Source: an uncultured bacterium (lineage in GTDB: Bacteria; Fidelibacterota; Marinisomatia; Marinisomatales; UBA1611). From it: a stretch of DNA of 21,954 nt. A model generated the notes under the pieces. That model made no database searches. It had not been told where the DNA came from and saw only the letters and a list, made by a program, of their open reading frames with translations. Where the stretch lies: assembly GCA_938092125.1 (NCBI GenBank), contig CALKMQ010000130.1:1-21954 (forward strand). Reading direction: 5' to 3'. This document shows positions 1-7,409 of the stretch, piece by piece (positions within the stretch are counted from its first letter, which is position 1; the number at the start of each line of letters is the position of its first letter). A program made the position numbers and the translations under genes.

Positions 1-36
1 AAATATGCTACTGCAATCCGTTTCTGCTGTCGAGAA

Positions 37-103
37 ACCGCCTGCTAAGCGGGTATACGGTTTAACACCGTATCGAGGGTTCGAATCCCTCTCTCTCTCC
101 ACA
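37..103 (+). pseudogene. tRNA-Ser(GCU) 3' half, 5' half missing
   Basis: A 5-base anticodon stem (37-41 with 49-53, outermost pair A-G mismatched) encloses the loop CTGCTAA with anticodon GCT at 44-46, which reads serine AGY codons. A long variable arm follows, with a perfect 7-bp stem (55-61 with 67-73), as expected for class II tRNA-Ser. The T arm is canonical: GAGGG, loop TTCGAAT, CCCTC (75-91). The 3' acceptor strand should be complementary to a GGAGAGA-like 5' end, but bases 1-36 contain neither that strand nor a D arm with the G18-G19 pair. The CT-rich acceptor segment (92-100) is also about two bases longer than a standard tRNA-Ser end. I read this as a partial copy, possibly an attachment-site remnant, rather than a working tRNA. 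Confidence 0.7.
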
Positions 104-294
104 GTTTTATCGTCGAAAACCTCGTGCTATCTAATAACTGAAGAATATATATATCTAGTTAATACCAAACAGGGTGCCACTTCCATAGATAGTATAGATA
201 CCAAAAAGAGCCTGTAAGCCAAAAATAAGATTCATAATAGATAGCGCTTGAAGTATAGATGATCAAAGATAGGAAAACTACTATGTAATAAGCT

Positions 295-540
295 TTATTT
301 TTTGTCATAATGCTCATTAGGGGTAGACACTTCAAGACTTACAAGTTCACCATCTTGTATGCCGTAAGTAATGAGGTTTTGCCTCATACAAGCATTGCAG
401 CACTCTTCCTGAGCTACTAAACCATCTATTGATTCAACTTCAACCTCATATATATGATTACAATGGCTACAAGAAACGGATATATCAAGCATACCATCAT
501 CAAAATCACCCTCCATAAATCGCCGCATTTCTTCGTTCAT
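295..540 (-). CDS. Small CxxC/CCxxC protein of unknown function
   Basis: This 81-aa acidic protein is not one I recognise. It carries two cysteine pairs, C-S-H-C near residues 24-27 and C-C-N-A-C near residues 47-51, which together could bind a zinc ion in a ribbon-like fold; a nearby histidine could also contribute. There is no signal peptide or membrane segment, so it is probably cytosolic. Its ATG lies one base after the stop codon of the gene at 542-943, so the two are very likely co-transcribed and translationally coupled. Metal binding is inferred only from cysteine spacing. Confidence 0.6.
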   Translation of the reverse strand: MNEEMRRFMEGDFDDGMLDISVSCSHCNHIYEVEVESIDGLVAQEECCNACMRQNLITYGIQDGELVSLEVSTPNEHYDKK

Positions 541-541
541 A

Positions 542-943
542 TTACTGCATCATCCTATTATGTAAAGTTGCATCTGATAGTATTTTAATTTTTTCATCTA
601 AAAAACGAAAAAAAGAATCTACGTTTCCACTCATTTTAATTAGTTCATTGTCATGCATAAGAATGGTTTTTGCCGAGTTTATTTGACCCACTACACAAGG
701 GGTCTTATCTTTCACCAATTTTTTTATATCGTTTGGTAGTTCATCTAGGTGAAGGCATTCAATTTTAATCCCAAAAGTTGAACACCTTTCTTTCCATTTC
801 TTTTTTGGCGAGATTGTATCGTGTGTTATGTCACACATTGAGCATTTGATATTGTTGACAAATTTATTATAAATATATTCTAATTCACCTCTCAAAGACC
901 CCTCAGTATTGTATATACAATATATTTTTTGTAACTCAGACAT
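542..943 (-). CDS. Conserved uncharacterised protein with CxxCDITH motif
   Basis: A 133-aa soluble protein. The start (Y-N-T-E-G-S-L, then G-E-L-E-Y) and the C-S-M-C-D-I-T-H motif near residues 34-41 resemble, from memory, a widespread uncharacterised bacterial family whose members begin with a Y-N-A-D-x-G-like stretch followed by a C-x-L-C-x-I/L-T-H motif. The second half, with an H-L-D-E-L-P segment and a terminal amphipathic stretch, also fits that pattern. No catalytic function is established to my knowledge; the CxxC could be a redox or metal site. It is the first gene of a two-gene minus-strand unit with the CxxC protein at 295-540. Confidence 0.65.
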   Translation of the reverse strand: MSELQKIYCIYNTEGSLRGELEYIYNKFVNNIKCSMCDITHDTISPKKKWKERCSTFGIKIECLHLDELPNDIKKLVKDKTPCVVGQINSAKTILMHDNELIKMSGNVDSFFRFLDEKIKILSDATLHNRMMQ

Positions 944-1115
944 GATATAGTTTTCAAAACAAACACAATAAAAATCAAAAGCATTAAAAAAAATAATCGT
1001 ATAAAACTAAATAAGAGTTTTGTTATGGATAAATTGAGAATCAAGCCAACAAATAATACGTCCTAAAAGCTGAACCGTATTTTGAGAAGCTATTTACGCA
1101 TGCATTGCGTTATAA

Positions 1116-1343
1116 TTACCTGTCTTTAAACAATAGAAATCCAGAGGTAGAGGCAACCATATTAAATATTGCAATTATGCCAAGATAATTGATGCGCCCT
1201 CTATTTTGAAAAACATGTTTCATCTGGAAAATATCAGTCCAAAATCCATCAAATCCTAAAAAGAAAACTGTCGTAAGAAATACAGCCAATGAACCAGCAC
1301 CAGTCATTATACAGAATTTTTGAATATTATTTATATTTTTCAT
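1116..1343 (-). CDS. Small two-helix membrane protein, unknown
   Basis: A 75-aa protein with two predicted membrane-spanning stretches (about residues 10-30 and 52-71), separated by a loop with several charged and polar residues, and a basic C-terminus (F-K-D-R). The topology suggests an inner-membrane hairpin protein. I do not recognise a family. It stands alone on the minus strand with 172 bp to the next downstream gene and 69 bp to the upstream one. Supported mainly by the open frame, membrane character and lack of any competing ORF. Confidence 0.5.
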   Translation of the reverse strand: MKNINNIQKFCIMTGAGSLAVFLTTVFFLGFDGFWTDIFQMKHVFQNRGRINYLGIIAIFNMVASTSGFLLFKDR

Positions 1344-1412
1344 GAACGAAACTTAACTAGGCGAGTATTAGAAATGAAACTAACAGCACCTGGTAAACGC
1401 TATGCAAAATAG

Positions 1413-1883
1413 TTAAACTAAAAACTTGTTAGATATAGAATGAAATTCTGAAGCAGCGTCTATAAGCGAATTAGCAGTTAATTCTTTCACTCCGTATATT
1501 TCCACGATACATCCATATTTATCTTTTACTTTTTGCACAAGCAAATCAAAATCACCATCTCCTGATAGAAGAACTATTTTTTCAACTTGATCAGCTGATT
1601 CTAGAATGTCGATGGTTATGCCAACATCCCAATCCCCCTTAGAACTACCATCTGCTCTTGATATAAAGGGTTTTAGTTTTACATTAAATCCGATTGATCG
1701 TAGAGCATATTGAAATTTTTGCTGTCTTTCATCTCCTCTATCTGTAGCGTAAGCAATGGCTTTAATTATTTCATCTTTAGATTCTATATGATTCCAAAAA
1801 CGTTTGTAATCAAATGAGCGTTTAAAAGTATCTCTCGTGGTATAGTAAATATTTTGCACATCGATAAATATTGCGGTCTTCAT
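1413..1883 (-). CDS. NYN domain protein (LabA/DUF88-like, putative RNase)
   Basis: A 156-aa single-domain NYN protein, a PIN-like fold related to LabA/DUF88 and to the ribonuclease N4BP1/YacP group. The acidic residues expected for a metal-dependent nuclease are present: F-I-D-V-Q-N at residues 6-11 (Asp8, Asn11), G-D-W-D with Asp84/Asp86, I-D at residues 91-92, and S-G-D-G-D-F-D at 108-113. Family members are thought to cleave RNA, but the substrate here is unknown. It covers the whole domain with no extra regulatory part such as the OST-HTH seen in longer homologues. It is transcribed away from the 1964 gene, so the 80-bp gap between them should hold divergent promoters. Confidence 0.85.
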   Translation of the reverse strand: MKTAIFIDVQNIYYTTRDTFKRSFDYKRFWNHIESKDEIIKAIAYATDRGDERQQKFQYALRSIGFNVKLKPFISRADGSSKGDWDVGITIDILESADQVEKIVLLSGDGDFDLLVQKVKDKYGCIVEIYGVKELTANSLIDAASEFHSISNKFLV

Positions 1884-1963
1884 TATGTTTAATTTAGAAC
1901 TAATGTTCAGGCAGGTTTATATTTATATATGATACAAATTATTAAGATACCACTGTTAAAGTA

Positions 1964-2287
1964 ATGGCAAAATCAGAACACTTTAAATTTGATGGTGGTG
2001 CTACGACTTATATTTTAACAGCTATACTTGGTTGGTTTATCACATTTATTACTTTTGGCCTAGCCTATCCTTGGGCTTTATGTATGTTCCATAAATGGAG
2101 GTCAGAGCATACTCTCATTGATGGAAAGAGATTAAGGTTTACTGGCGGGGGTTTTTCTCTACTAGGCCTCTGGATAAAATGGTGGGTATTAACAATAGTA
2201 ACATTCGGAATTTATATTTTCTGGGTAATCCCAAATCTAAATAAGTGGGTAGTCGAACACACTGATTTTGAAATTGATTCTGAATGA
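1964..2287 (+). CDS. DUF898-like small membrane protein
   Basis: A 107-aa membrane protein with two helical hydrophobic regions, about residues 15-42 and 68-90. It shows the pattern of the DUF898/YjgN-type families: an opening F-x-F-D-G-G, a P-W-A segment, a W-R-S-E-H-T stretch followed by G-K-R-L-R-F-T-G, and a G-I-Y-x-F-W-V-I-P stretch ending in V-V-E-H-T-D-F. It corresponds to one repeat unit of the longer DUF898 proteins. Function is unknown. Its TGA stop overlaps the ATG of the secreted deacetylase-like gene (ATGA at 2284-2287), so the two are probably translated together. Confidence 0.75.
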   Translation: MAKSEHFKFDGGATTYILTAILGWFITFITFGLAYPWALCMFHKWRSEHTLIDGKRLRFTGGGFSLLGLWIKWWVLTIVTFGIYIFWVIPNLNKWVVEHTDFEIDSE

Positions 2288-3723
2288 AAAAATATCTTTT
2301 TATCGCTTTATTAATTGGTTTTAGTTTTGGTCAAATTATATCAGTAGTAAATCAAAGCAGTGAAACTCTCATTACTGCTAACAGTCAGGCGCATTCAGAT
2401 TATGGTTTATCTTATCCTGCGACATATGAGTTCACCATATCAGATGCTGAACAGGAATTAAACGTTTATAAGAAAAATAAAAAAAATCAAGACTGGACTG
2501 TAATAAATGAAAAAAATCCAACTGATTTTTTTAATGGTATTGAGGTTGTAAGGTTTGACAATAATGAAAATAAAGCATACATATCAGTTGGTTTTTCAAT
2601 TATTTCGGATTCAATTTTTATTAAAATAGCAAAAGATCAAAACAGTGCTACGGTTGGGTCTTTTTTAAGAATATGCGAATTTTATGATAATAGAAAAGCA
2701 GTAGTGACAGTAACGGCTGATGATTGGGCTGATTGGAATAATGAAAATTTTGTTCAAACGTGCCAAAATTTTCGTAACTATAATTTATGGTTATCTGTAG
2801 CGGTTATCTCCAGCTCATCCAGCCAAAGTACGTGGGATGCTATTCAGTTAGAGCTTGATAATGGATTAATTGAGGTCGTATCTCATTCTAGAACGCATCC
2901 TTATATTCCTTACCTTGATGTGCAAAGCGAAGTAGTCGGTAGCAAAGAGGATATAATAAATAATTTAAACCTTATGAATCATAATCGTTCAGGTGCAAAT
3001 GAATATATTTATGCCTGGATAGCTCCATATGGTGAATATAATGATGACATAGACGTCATGACTAGTAATGCTAATTACCTTGTATCAAGGTTGTTTTATT
3101 GGAATGATAATTCATTTTCAGATTGGGATAATAATTTAAATAAATTTGATCCTGTAGGTGCTTCTATTGAATTAGGTAACGCATCTTACTGGGGAGAAAC
3201 AGATATTAATGAACTTAATACTGTCTTTGATAATGTCATCGATTCTAGCGGCATATATCATCTGACTACGCACCCTAATATTTTACAATGGGATGAAGAC
3301 TTTACTTGGAGTCATTTAGAATATATTAGCAATCGAAAAGACATATGGTATGTTGGGTTTGGACACTTGTATTTATATAGATTCGTTTCAAATGTTGTTA
3401 ACGATAATAGCCTGGGTATTCTTGAAAATAAAACGCCTTTGAACTCAGACTTTAAACTTTATCAAAATTATCCAAATCCATTCAATCCAATCACTTCATT
3501 GCAATATGATTTAACGAAAGATGGTATTGTAAATATTACTATTTATGATATGATGGGAAGGATCGTTAAAACGCTTGTAAATGGCTCTCAATCTGCAGGA
3601 TTTAAAACAGTGCAATGGGATGCCACCAATGATAGAAATAAGCCTGTATCAGCAGGATTATATCTATATACTATGCAAAAGGGACAACATAGAGAGACAG
3701 GAAAAATGGTACTTATAAAATAA
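2284..3723 (+). CDS. Secreted polysaccharide deacetylase-like protein with type IX sorting tail
   Basis: 479 aa. Residues 1-17 form a signal peptide (basic start, hydrophobic core ending F-S-F-G-Q). Residues about 135-345 resemble a NodB/CE4 polysaccharide deacetylase: a T-A-D-D-W motif with Asp146-Asp147, an S-H-S-R-T-H-P motif with His201 and His205 (the second metal-binding motif), a W-I-A-P-Y-G-E-Y segment (the R-x-P-[FY]-G-like motif), and a late L-T-T-H-P. CE4 enzymes remove acetyl groups from chitin, peptidoglycan or other amino-sugar polymers; the substrate here cannot be told. The last ~85 residues are a type IX sorting domain (N-Y-P-N-P-F-N-P ... K-M-V-L-I-K), so the protein should cross the outer membrane and be shed or anchored at the surface. 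It overlaps the preceding small membrane protein gene by four bases. Confidence 0.8.
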   Translation: MKKYLFIALLIGFSFGQIISVVNQSSETLITANSQAHSDYGLSYPATYEFTISDAEQELNVYKKNKKNQDWTVINEKNPTDFFNGIEVVRFDNNENKAYISVGFSIISDSIFIKIAKDQNSATVGSFLRICEFYDNRKAVVTVTADDWADWNNENFVQTCQNFRNYNLWLSVAVISSSSSQSTWDAIQLELDNGLIEVVSHSRTHPYIPYLDVQSEVVGSKEDIINNLNLMNHNRSGANEYIYAWIAPYGEYNDDIDVMTSNANYLVSRLFYWNDNSFSDWDNNLNKFDPVGASIELGNASYWGETDINELNTVFDNVIDSSGIYHLTTHPNILQWDEDFTWSHLEYISNRKDIWYVGFGHLYLYRFVSNVVNDNSLGILENKTPLNSDFKLYQNYPNPFNPITSLQYDLTKDGIVNITIYDMMGRIVKTLVNGSQSAGFKTVQWDATNDRNKPVSAGLYLYTMQKGQHRETGKMVLIK

Positions 3724-3826
3724 GATTGAGCAGAAAGAAATAACTATATTTGGGCTAAATTATCTTAATATTTTTGTTTAATTATTTTTTCTAAATCTTA
3801 TTAATATTAGATTTATAATAATTATT

Positions 3827-4162
3827 TTAATCTAAAAAAGATTCGTCAACTTTTTCGTAAGGCTTGTTTTTATTGTTCAATTGGCTTTTAGATACATTCT
3901 GTTTTTTTATTTGAACTTTAATTTTATCAACTGCGTTCATTAATGTTTTCTCAAAAACAGAAGAGTAACATTTTGTAATGTAACTAGCTCGATTTGATTT
4001 AAGGATTAATTCTACTTTTTCAGCTCGACCTTCTTTTAAAAGTACGACTTTTGAAGACATAATATTAGAGTCGTACTTAAGAAGTCCAATTAGTTTTTCA
4101 TTTATGAGTGTTTTTAATTTTGGCGAAGGTGTAAAGTTTCTAGCAGTAATATCTATATTCAT
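3827..4162 (-). CDS. hpf: Ribosome hibernation promoting factor, short form
   Basis: A 111-aa HPF/RaiA-family protein. It opens with the typical I-D-I-T-A-R-N-F strand, followed by an L-K-T-L-I-N-E-K-L helix, a central block of beta strands (S-K-V-V-L-L, K-V-E-L-I-L-K) and a final basic helix (A-V-D-K-I-K-V-Q-I-K-K). Members bind the 30S decoding region in stationary phase or stress and idle the ribosome. The length fits the short form without the C-terminal dimerisation domain, so 100S formation would need another factor. A strong ribosome binding site (AAGGAG on the minus strand) precedes the ATG. It converges with the deacetylase gene and diverges from the copper oxygenase gene. Confidence 0.88.
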   Translation of the reverse strand: MNIDITARNFTPSPKLKTLINEKLIGLLKYDSNIMSSKVVLLKEGRAEKVELILKSNRASYITKCYSSVFEKTLMNAVDKIKVQIKKQNVSKSQLNNKNKPYEKVDESFLD

Positions 4163-4370
4163 AAAATTGACTCCTTATATTTACATCTAAATATATAAAT
4201 AGTTGTCAGATACCGCAAGGATGTAGGATCGTTTAAAACTTTAATGAAGGTTAATATGAAGTTTTATTAAATTAATTTTTCTAAAAGATCGTTTATTTTC
4301 ATTTAAAGAAAAATACGTTTTTAACTTTCTACATTATAAATCGGTCTTATAATTAATAATTGATTCGTTA

Positions 4371-4384
4371 AAGGAAAAATTATT
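4371..4384 (+). promoter_or_regulatory. Ribosome binding site deciding an ATT start
   Basis: AAGGA at 4371-4375 lies six bases before ATT at 4382-4384. No ATG, GTG or TTG occurs in frame between the upstream TGA (4361-4363) and the ATG at 4487. The codons after ATT give a classical signal peptide, so this is the best available initiation site. Confidence 0.6.
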
Positions 4385-6031
4385 TTAAAAAAAATTCTTT
4401 TCATTTTTTCATGTATTCAGGTTGCTTCTAGTCATGGTGATACTTGGAATATAATTCAAGATGCCATTTGGAATCCTAAATGTACAATGTGTCATGTAGG
4501 TGGATCGCCTTTTGCTGAACAATCTGGTTTAATATTAACGGATGATGTTGCCTACGAAGAACTCATTGATGTTACGCCAAATAATATTCACGCTGCAGAG
4601 GATGGACTTAAGCTTGTGGGCACAGATGGTATCGGGAGCTTGTATAACAGTTTTTTATGGGAAAAAATAAATGCCCCAAACTACGAGCATTTTTATGAAG
4701 ATCACCCTGAGTATGGATCAGTTATGCCATTAGGATTAGATTTTCTAACAAATGGAGAATTAGAATTTATTAGGCAGTGGATTATCGCTGGAGCACCAGA
4801 GGAAGGGGTAGTCGCTAGTGAATCACTACTTTTAGATGAAACCGTATTTTCACCCCCAGCATTTGAGCCGTTAGAAATTCCTGAAAATGGTATTCAAATT
4901 CATCTTCCGCCTTTCGATGTTCCGCCTCAATTTGAGCGAGAATTGTTTTACTATGTTGAGATAGATACACCCAGCTATGTTTATGTAAATAGAATAGCAT
5001 CTACGATGAGGCCTGGTAGTCATCATTTTATAGTTTATACATATGATGGCGTGCCTCAAAACAATTTGCCCTCAAAAGAAGTATTTAGGGATATTAGAAA
5101 TTTTGATGGAACTGTAAATCCTGGTGTTTTATTTCAGATGCAATTTCAAAAGTTCATATCCGGAACGCAAACTCGATTATTCGATTACACTTTTCCTGAA
5201 GGGGTTGCTTTAAAGATAGACCCTTCGTTTGGATTCGATTTGAATTCCCATTATGCGAATTATTCAAATGATACAATAGTAGGAGAGGTCTATAATAATT
5301 TTTACTTTTCTGATGAAGCTGATATAAATCATGTTGCAGAAATTTTACAGTTGAGTAATAATGATATCTACTTACCTCCAAACCAAGAGACCACAATTTC
5401 TTCAAAATTTTGGATTAATCAAGAGATTGGTGAACCGGCTAATATCTTTCAGCTATTTTCTCATGCCCACAAGCTTAATACTAATTTTAAAGTGTTTAGA
5501 ATTAACCAAAATGAACCAGATTCTAGAGAATTGATTTATATCTCCTATGACTGGGAGCATCCACCAGTGATGAAATTTGATCCGCCTTTGTTTTTTAATG
5601 AAAATGAAGGTATTGAAATGGAGGCAACTTACTTTAATGATACTGATGAAACAGTCGAATTTGGGTTGCTTAGTGTTGATGAAATGATGATAGTTTTTGG
5701 TCTTTATTTTACGGGTGAACAATTGAATAATGACGTGCAAAATACTTTACCACAATTACCATTACTGCATTCAAATTTTCCTAATCCATTTAATCCGAAT
5801 ACCTTACTACGATACGACTTACCACAAAGTGGTATGGTAAATATCACGATACACGATATGAGAGGAAGGAAAATTAAAACGCTTGTAAATAGCGAACAAT
5901 CTGCCGGATATAAAACAATCCAATGGAATGGGACCAATGATAATAATAGATCTGTATCAGCAGGATTATACCTATATACAATTCAAACGAGAGAATTCAC
6001 GCAAACGAAGAAAATGGTGTTATTGAAATAA
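4382..6031 (+). CDS. Secreted cytochrome c / PHM-like copper monooxygenase fusion with type IX tail
   Basis: Probably 549 aa starting at ATT (4382). The first in-frame ATG (4487) lies inside the heme motif and would remove the first cysteine. From ATT the frame gives a signal peptide (L-K-K-I-L-F-I-F-S) six bases after AAGGA. C-T-M-C-H (Cys34, Cys37, His38) is a c-type heme site, and Met115 in V-M-P-L-G, followed by W-I-I-A-G-A-P, fits the axial ligand region. The next part matches the copper type II ascorbate-dependent (PHM/DBM) fold: His214-His215 and His290 for one copper, His361-x-His363 and Met435 or Met436 for the other. The C-terminus is a type IX sorting domain ending K-M-V-L-L-K. An oxidative secreted role with the heme feeding electrons to copper is an inference; the substrate is unknown. 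The stop overlaps the next gene's ATG by one base. Confidence 0.8.
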   Translation: MLKKILFIFSCIQVASSHGDTWNIIQDAIWNPKCTMCHVGGSPFAEQSGLILTDDVAYEELIDVTPNNIHAAEDGLKLVGTDGIGSLYNSFLWEKINAPNYEHFYEDHPEYGSVMPLGLDFLTNGELEFIRQWIIAGAPEEGVVASESLLLDETVFSPPAFEPLEIPENGIQIHLPPFDVPPQFERELFYYVEIDTPSYVYVNRIASTMRPGSHHFIVYTYDGVPQNNLPSKEVFRDIRNFDGTVNPGVLFQMQFQKFISGTQTRLFDYTFPEGVALKIDPSFGFDLNSHYANYSNDTIVGEVYNNFYFSDEADINHVAEILQLSNNDIYLPPNQETTISSKFWINQEIGEPANIFQLFSHAHKLNTNFKVFRINQNEPDSRELIYISYDWEHPPVMKFDPPLFFNENEGIEMEATYFNDTDETVEFGLLSVDEMMIVFGLYFTGEQLNNDVQNTLPQLPLLHSNFPNPFNPNTLLRYDLPQSGMVNITIHDMRGRKIKTLVNSEQSAGYKTIQWNGTNDNNRSVSAGLYLYTIQTREFTQTKKMVLLK

Positions 6032-6330
6032 TGAATAGATTAAGAAATATAAAAGAGATTGAAAATGATTTACTAAAACTAAATGATTGGTTTTATAAAG
6101 ATAATAAGATTAAAAAAGAAATAAAATTTGATTCTTATATGCAAAGTATAGATTTTATTAATGTGTTATCAAAAAAAGCTGAACAACTAAATCACCATCC
6201 CGACCTTATCGTCGGTTATTGCCAAATTACAATAGAGTTTACTTCTCATGACTTAGGGGGAGTTACTGAGGATTGTTTAAATATGGCTAAATATATTGAT
6301 TCAATTGCGTACGGACTTAAGCATAGCTAA
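6031..6330 (+). CDS. phhB: Pterin-4a-carbinolamine dehydratase
   Basis: A 99-aa protein of PCD/DCoH family length. It dehydrates 4a-hydroxytetrahydrobiopterin made by aromatic amino acid hydroxylases so that the pterin can be recycled (EC 4.2.1.96). The active-site signature is present: E-Q-L-N-H-H-P with His55-His56-Pro57, then T-S-H-D with His73, then G-G-V-T-x-D and the closing helix A-K-Y-I-D. The aromatic residue usually following the H-H-P-[DE] motif is replaced by Leu-Ile. The ATG overlaps the stop of the copper oxygenase gene by one base (TAATG), so translation is probably coupled. No pterin-dependent hydroxylase is in the window, so its partner is unknown; some bacterial PCDs serve other pterin or cofactor pathways. 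Confidence 0.9.
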   Translation: MNRLRNIKEIENDLLKLNDWFYKDNKIKKEIKFDSYMQSIDFINVLSKKAEQLNHHPDLIVGYCQITIEFTSHDLGGVTEDCLNMAKYIDSIAYGLKHS

Positions 6331-6537
6331 TGAATAAAACTTGGTAAAAATTACATTTTTTATTTTAGTGTAAAGAATGAAATAATATCTGTAAGTTCAA
6401 ATATTGCTTTAGTATCATTTATTTATATCTTCAATTTTACATTTCATAATTCAGTCCTTTAAAATTGCCTAAAAATATTGATGAAGGGCATGCATTTAAA
6501 ATATTGCTATTTAACAGTTATTAACTTTAAGGTTCTA

Positions 6538-7305
6538 ATGAATAATATTTCATCTACAGTGCGTGATGACACTATTAGTTTATCATCCAAATTAGATATC
6601 TCTAATACTATTCTTAAAGATCGCTTCGCCCTCGTGCCATCGAAGTATTTTATATTCCCTCAATCTAAAAGTTACTCTCGTGAAAGTTTTATTAGTGATT
6701 GGGATACATTGGAGGTTGACTTGCATATGGCTGATAATGGCAGCTACCGGCTAAGGAGGTATGGCGTTTTCAATTTAGATCAAAGAACGTTAAGCCTGAC
6801 TTATCAACCTGATAATACATTTTATCAAAGTTTAAAAACAAACCCTATTAACGGTGGATTTGAAAGGGGTTTTGCCAAATTACAAGACTCTACAATCGGA
6901 AACCATTTTTTGCATGCATTGATACGCATGGACTTTAAAAGTTTGCCTAGTTCTATTACCAGTAAGGATGCATCTTGGAAAATTGGAGTACATCAAATTA
7001 AGATTAGATCTTTTCCTGGTAATCCAGGCTTGCCGACGCCTGAAGGTATTCATCGTGATAATGAAGCTTTTACAGTACAGCACCTTATTCAACGACACAA
7101 TATAGCGCTTGGTGAAAATCTATTTTATGGTAAAAATAAGGCTCCATCCAAAATAGCGATGATAAGTTGGTTGCAAGAAGATTTTTTTGACTCATATTAT
7201 TTTGACAAATCAGTTTGGCACAGTGTCTCACCAATAGAATCGCTTGATGGTATTAATGAAGGATTTCGAGATGTTTTATTGCTAGACTTTGTTCCTTGCA
7301 CTTAA
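6538..7305 (+). CDS. 2-oxoglutarate/Fe(II) dioxygenase, amino-acid hydroxylase type
   Basis: 255 aa from the ATG at 6538, which has AAGG five bases upstream. An earlier in-frame ATG at 6478 lacks a clear site and would add 20 unconserved residues. The protein fits the 2OG-Fe_Oxy_2 family (PF10014), which includes L-isoleucine 4-hydroxylase and related free amino-acid hydroxylases. The iron triad is visible: G-I-H-R-D (His172, Asp174) and W-H-S-V-S-P-I (His228). Arg244 in G-F-R-D is placed to bind the 2-oxoglutarate carboxylate. It is cytosolic, with no signal peptide. The substrate cannot be read from sequence. It stands alone, with 150-200 bp of non-coding DNA upstream and a decayed gene downstream. 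Confidence 0.85.
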   Translation: MNNISSTVRDDTISLSSKLDISNTILKDRFALVPSKYFIFPQSKSYSRESFISDWDTLEVDLHMADNGSYRLRRYGVFNLDQRTLSLTYQPDNTFYQSLKTNPINGGFERGFAKLQDSTIGNHFLHALIRMDFKSLPSSITSKDASWKIGVHQIKIRSFPGNPGLPTPEGIHRDNEAFTVQHLIQRHNIALGENLFYGKNKAPSKIAMISWLQEDFFDSYYFDKSVWHSVSPIESLDGINEGFRDVLLLDFVPCT

Positions 7306-7409
7306 TCAAAGAACCGTATTTATAGGGTTTTCTACTTTAAAAGTTCTATCTGATTTTTACGCTTTCACATAATTAGCTTTATTCTAATCTATTAATTTTA
7401 GTAGAATTA
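7306..7409. other. Non-coding gap before the decayed gene
   Basis: AT-rich sequence between the dioxygenase stop and the DUF4082-like remnant. I see no complete ORF, strong hairpin or promoter. It may be the eroded 5' part of the broken gene, but no homology is visible by eye. Confidence 0.4.

Noticed and set aside
5..217. 70-aa plus-strand open frame
   Set aside because: It runs through the tRNA-Ser remnant, has no ribosome binding site and no protein-like pattern.
1060..1130. Integron attC-like look (ATAACGC ... inverted repeat ACGCA-TGCAT-TGCGT) between small genes
   Set aside because: No matching R' and R'' core sites of the GTTRRRY/RYYYAAC type pair up; the arms are only five bases. 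It is probably incidental.
3803..3833. TTAGATT/AATCTAA hairpin between the convergent deacetylase and hpf genes
   Set aside because: The stem is weak and overlaps the hpf stop codon, with no T tract in a useful position.
4815..5937. Several minus-strand frames of 61-95 aa
   Set aside because: All lie inside the copper monooxygenase gene in its reverse frames and have no start signals or family features.
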